Shown one piece after another: positions 5,034-7,334 of a DNA stretch of 7,334 nt. The notes below the pieces were generated by a model, which saw only the letters and a program-made list of their open reading frames with translations, ran no database searches and was not told where the DNA came from. The position numbers and the translations under genes were made by a program. Each line of letters begins with the position of its first letter. The first letter of the stretch is position 1. The stretch is from Clostridia bacterium (GTDB lineage: Bacteria; Bacillota; Clostridia; Saccharofermentanales; UBA5734): NCBI GenBank assembly GCA_009929975.1, contig RZZF01000089.1, forward strand, positions 1-7,334, written 5' to 3'.

Positions 5034-6386
5034 AGCAGACTCTTTGGCACGGATGGTGTCCGTGGGATCGCCAATCAGGAGCTGACCCCGGATCTCGCCT
5101 ATAAGCTCGGTTGGGCCGGTGCCCAGGTTCTGGCCGGTGAATGCCAGCATCGGCCGACTATCCTGATCGGCAGCGATACGAGAATATCCTGTGGCATGCT
5201 GGAAGCCGCTTTGATCTCCGGTATCAATTCGGCTGGAGCGGATGTTTATGTCTGCGGCGTGATCCCGACTCCGGGCATCGCCTATCTTACCCGTAAGTAC
5301 CAATGTGACGCAGGGGTTATGATTTCAGCCTCTCATAACAGCTTTGAGTATAACGGCATCAAGTTTTTCAGCAGCAAGGGTTATAAATTGCCGGATGAGA
5401 TCGAAGACCATATCGAGCAGATGGTCCGTGCGTATGACCCGGCGGATTGTGATCGTCCGACGGGAGCCGCGGTCGGACGGCGAATTGAAAAAAAGAACGC
5501 GTCACGCGATTATGTTGAGCATCTCAAGCGCCGCATGAGCGTTGATCTGACCGGTATGAAAATCGCGCTCGACTGCGCGAACGGTGCGTGTGCCCACATC
5601 GCGCCCGGTCTGTTTTCTGATCTGGGGGCCGATGTGGTCGCGATCGGAACGGAGCCGGACGGCTGTAATATCAATGATGGCTGTGGCTCAACGCATCTGG
5701 AGCGCCTGCGCCAGCTGGTCAGGCGTGAAGGCTGCGATATCGGCATTGCCTTTGATGGCGACACCGACCGGATGCTGGCCGTCGACGAAAACGGCCGTGA
5801 TGTTGACGGTGATGTGATCATGGCGATCATCGCTCTCGATATGCATGAGGCGAATGAATTACATGATGATACGTTGGTCGTGACAGTCATGAGCAATCTC
5901 GGACTGGATCTTATGGCCCGGGAAAAAGGGATCAAACTGGTCAAGACAAAAGTGGGCGACCGTTATGTACTTGAAGAAATGCTGCGGCATGGCTTCTCGA
6001 TCGGCGGTGAGCAATCAGGCCATATCATCCTGCTTGAACATGCGACAACCGGTGACGGCATGCTCAGCGCGCTGCGGCTTCTCCGCGCACTGGCTCACCA
6101 GAAGACTAATCTCAGCTCAGCCAGCGGTATCATGACGGTCCTGCCGCAGGTGCTCAAGAGCTCTCGTGTCGCCAATGAACGCAAGGCCGCGGCCATGGCC
6201 GACCAGGACATTCTCAGCGCCATCGCCAAGATGGAAGAACGGCTGCATGGTGAAGGCCGTGTGCTCGTCCGCCCTTCCGGGACTGAACCGATCATCCGGG
6301 TCATGCTCGAAGGCCGGGACATTGAAGAAATTACCCGGATGGCTGATCAATTGACTGAACTGATCAGCAGCCGTTACGGTCTGTAA
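5031..6386 (+). CDS. glmM: Phosphoglucosamine mutase
   Basis: Converts glucosamine-6-phosphate to glucosamine-1-phosphate in the cytoplasm, on the path to UDP-GlcNAc and peptidoglycan. The 451-residue length is normal for the family. Visible motifs in order: the N-terminal RLFGTDGVRG; the phosphoserine loop SASHNSFEYNGIKFF with catalytic Ser101; the metal site DGDTDR (Asp242, Asp244, Asp246); the sugar-binding GEQSGH (326–331); and the phosphate-binding RPSGTEP (414–420). The third residue of the metal-loop interior is Thr, where Gly or Ala is common; the liganding Asp residues are intact. It has its own promoter and is followed by glmS after 37 bp, so the two are probably co-transcribed. In Firmicutes GlmM also binds CdaA and lowers c-di-AMP synthesis, which explains its conserved place beside cdaA. 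Confidence 0.97.
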   Translation: MSRLFGTDGVRGIANQELTPDLAYKLGWAGAQVLAGECQHRPTILIGSDTRISCGMLEAALISGINSAGADVYVCGVIPTPGIAYLTRKYQCDAGVMISASHNSFEYNGIKFFSSKGYKLPDEIEDHIEQMVRAYDPADCDRPTGAAVGRRIEKKNASRDYVEHLKRRMSVDLTGMKIALDCANGACAHIAPGLFSDLGADVVAIGTEPDGCNINDGCGSTHLERLRQLVRREGCDIGIAFDGDTDRMLAVDENGRDVDGDVIMAIIALDMHEANELHDDTLVVTVMSNLGLDLMAREKGIKLVKTKVGDRYVLEEMLRHGFSIGGEQSGHIILLEHATTGDGMLSALRLLRALAHQKTNLSSASGIMTVLPQVLKSSRVANERKAAAMADQDILSAIAKMEERLHGEGRVLVRPSGTEPIIRVMLEGRDIEEITRMADQLTELISSRYGL

Positions 6387-6423
6387 GCTCAGACACAAAT
6401 CAACAGAATAGAAGGGTCATCAC

Positions 6424-7334
6424 ATGTGTGGAATTGTCGGCTATGTCGGCGGCGAAGCATCGCTGCCTGTTCTTATCGAGGGCTTAAAACGGCTGGAATA
6501 CCGCGGTTATGATTCCGCCGGACTGGCTTTTTTTGACCATGGTACACTTCGGATCGCCAAAAAACAGGGCCGGATCGTCAATCTGGAAGCCATGCTGCAG
6601 CAGGAGGGTCTGCTGGATCCGGCAGCCGCTAACCGGATCGGGATCGGACATACCCGTTGGGCGACACATGGCGCTCCCAGTGATGTCAACGCGCATCCGC
6701 ACCGATCTGAAGACGGCCGTTTCGCGGTTGTTCATAACGGAATCATTGAAAATGAGCAGGACCTGCGCAATTTTCTCATCCGTCAGGGCGTTGTCTTTTG
6801 TTCTGAGACCGACAGCGAGGTCATTGCCCATCTGATCGCCTGGCATGCCAGGCAGGCAGGCCCGGGCCATCACTGGCGCCATGCCGTCCAGCTGGCCGTC
6901 AATGATCTGTCAGGATCCTACGCGCTGGGTGTGCTTTGTTCAGACGAACCTGAGTCAATGATCGTTGTCCGCCAGGACAGCCCCCTGATCATCGGGCTCG
7001 GTGACCACTGGCAGATGGCGGCATCGGACATACCGGCGGTTTTGCGCCGGACACGCCGTGTGATTATCCTTCATGACGGAGATATGGCCGAGTTGAGTGC
7101 CGAAGGCTGCCAGATTTTCGACGCGTACGGATTGCCGGCGGATCGAGATGAGAGCTGGATTGACTGGGATACGGAAGCCGCTGAGAAAGGCGGGTTCGAG
7201 CATTTCATGATCAAGGAGATCCATGAGGAGCCGCAGGCTGTGCGGCAGACACTGGCGCCACGCCTGCGTGGGGGTCATCTGACACTCAATGAGCTGAATC
7301 TAGACCCCGACTGGCTTCGCTCGCTGCAGCAGAT
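6424..7334 (+). CDS. glmS: Glutamine–fructose-6-phosphate aminotransferase, 3' partial
   Basis: Makes glucosamine-6-phosphate from fructose-6-phosphate and glutamine, the substrate for GlmM just upstream. The frame is open to the window end (303 codons), about half of the usual length of roughly 600 residues. The start MCGIVGYVG exposes Cys2 as the N-terminal nucleophile once Met is removed. Other class II glutaminase motifs follow: LKRLEYRGYDSAG, HTRWATHG, HNGIIEN, ETDSEVIAHLI, GSYALGV and SPLIIGLGD. The end of the window (EKGGFEHFMIKEIHEEP) is the linker into the sugar-isomerase domains, which lie outside. GAAGGG at 6411–6416 sits 7 nt before the ATG. The 37-bp gap from glmM leaves no room for a glmS ribozyme or a separate leader. 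Confidence 0.97.
   Translation, partial: MCGIVGYVGGEASLPVLIEGLKRLEYRGYDSAGLAFFDHGTLRIAKKQGRIVNLEAMLQQEGLLDPAAANRIGIGHTRWATHGAPSDVNAHPHRSEDGRFAVVHNGIIENEQDLRNFLIRQGVVFCSETDSEVIAHLIAWHARQAGPGHHWRHAVQLAVNDLSGSYALGVLCSDEPESMIVVRQDSPLIIGLGDHWQMAASDIPAVLRRTRRVIILHDGDMAELSAEGCQIFDAYGLPADRDESWIDWDTEAAEKGGFEHFMIKEIHEEPQAVRQTLAPRLRGGHLTLNELNLDPDWLRSLQQ

Noticed and set aside
5510..5944. A 144-codon open frame on the - strand inside glmM
   Set aside because: Ser/Arg/Pro-rich translation with no domain; glmM motifs on the + strand are continuous through it, so it is an antisense shadow.

Overview
This 7.3 kb window looks like a chromosomal segment of a mid-GC Bacillota (Firmicutes) bacterium, probably of the class Clostridia. 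The main reason is the gene order diadenylate cyclase (CdaA) – YbbR/CdaR – GlmM – GlmS, which is a Firmicutes signature. A DUF438/hemerythrin/PAS protein and an xxxLxxG heptad-repeat protein, both common in anaerobic Firmicutes, support this. No species can be named from the sequence alone. All genes are on the + strand, and no RNA gene, insertion sequence or CRISPR array is visible.

Layout. (1) 2–1249: the 3' part of a gene for a probably extracytoplasmic heptad-repeat protein, whose start lies outside the window. (2) 1250–1399: a 150-bp gap with a good sigma-A-type promoter and a 12-bp hairpin. (3) 1400–2599: a DUF438 + hemerythrin-like + PAS protein. (4) 2685–3419: a Crp/Fnr-family regulator behind an extended -10 promoter. 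(5) about 3512–4900: a single reading frame joining a membrane diadenylate cyclase (CdaA) to a transmembrane segment and one YbbR domain, that is, a CdaA–CdaR fusion. (6) 4901–5030: a compact regulatory gap with four 7-mers on an exact 11-bp period, an intrinsic terminator and an extended -10 promoter. (7) 5031–6386: glmM, phosphoglucosamine mutase. (8) 6424–end: the glutaminase half of glmS, cut by the window edge.

How the genes work together. GlmS makes glucosamine-6-phosphate and GlmM isomerises it to glucosamine-1-phosphate, the precursor of UDP-GlcNAc and peptidoglycan. CdaA makes the second messenger c-di-AMP. In studied Firmicutes CdaR and GlmM both bind CdaA and modulate it. Here the CdaR-type partner is part of the cyclase polypeptide, reduced to one YbbR domain, so an envelope-facing domain would be tied directly to the cytoplasmic catalytic domain. 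The terminator and promoter between the fusion gene and glmM suggest that c-di-AMP synthesis and amino-sugar synthesis can be transcribed separately. The two upstream genes look like a redox, oxygen or nitric-oxide sensing pair, judged by domain content only.

The most notable observations are the CdaA–CdaR fusion and the 11-bp-periodic repeat array, which resembles a PhoB/PhoP-type box, upstream of glmM.
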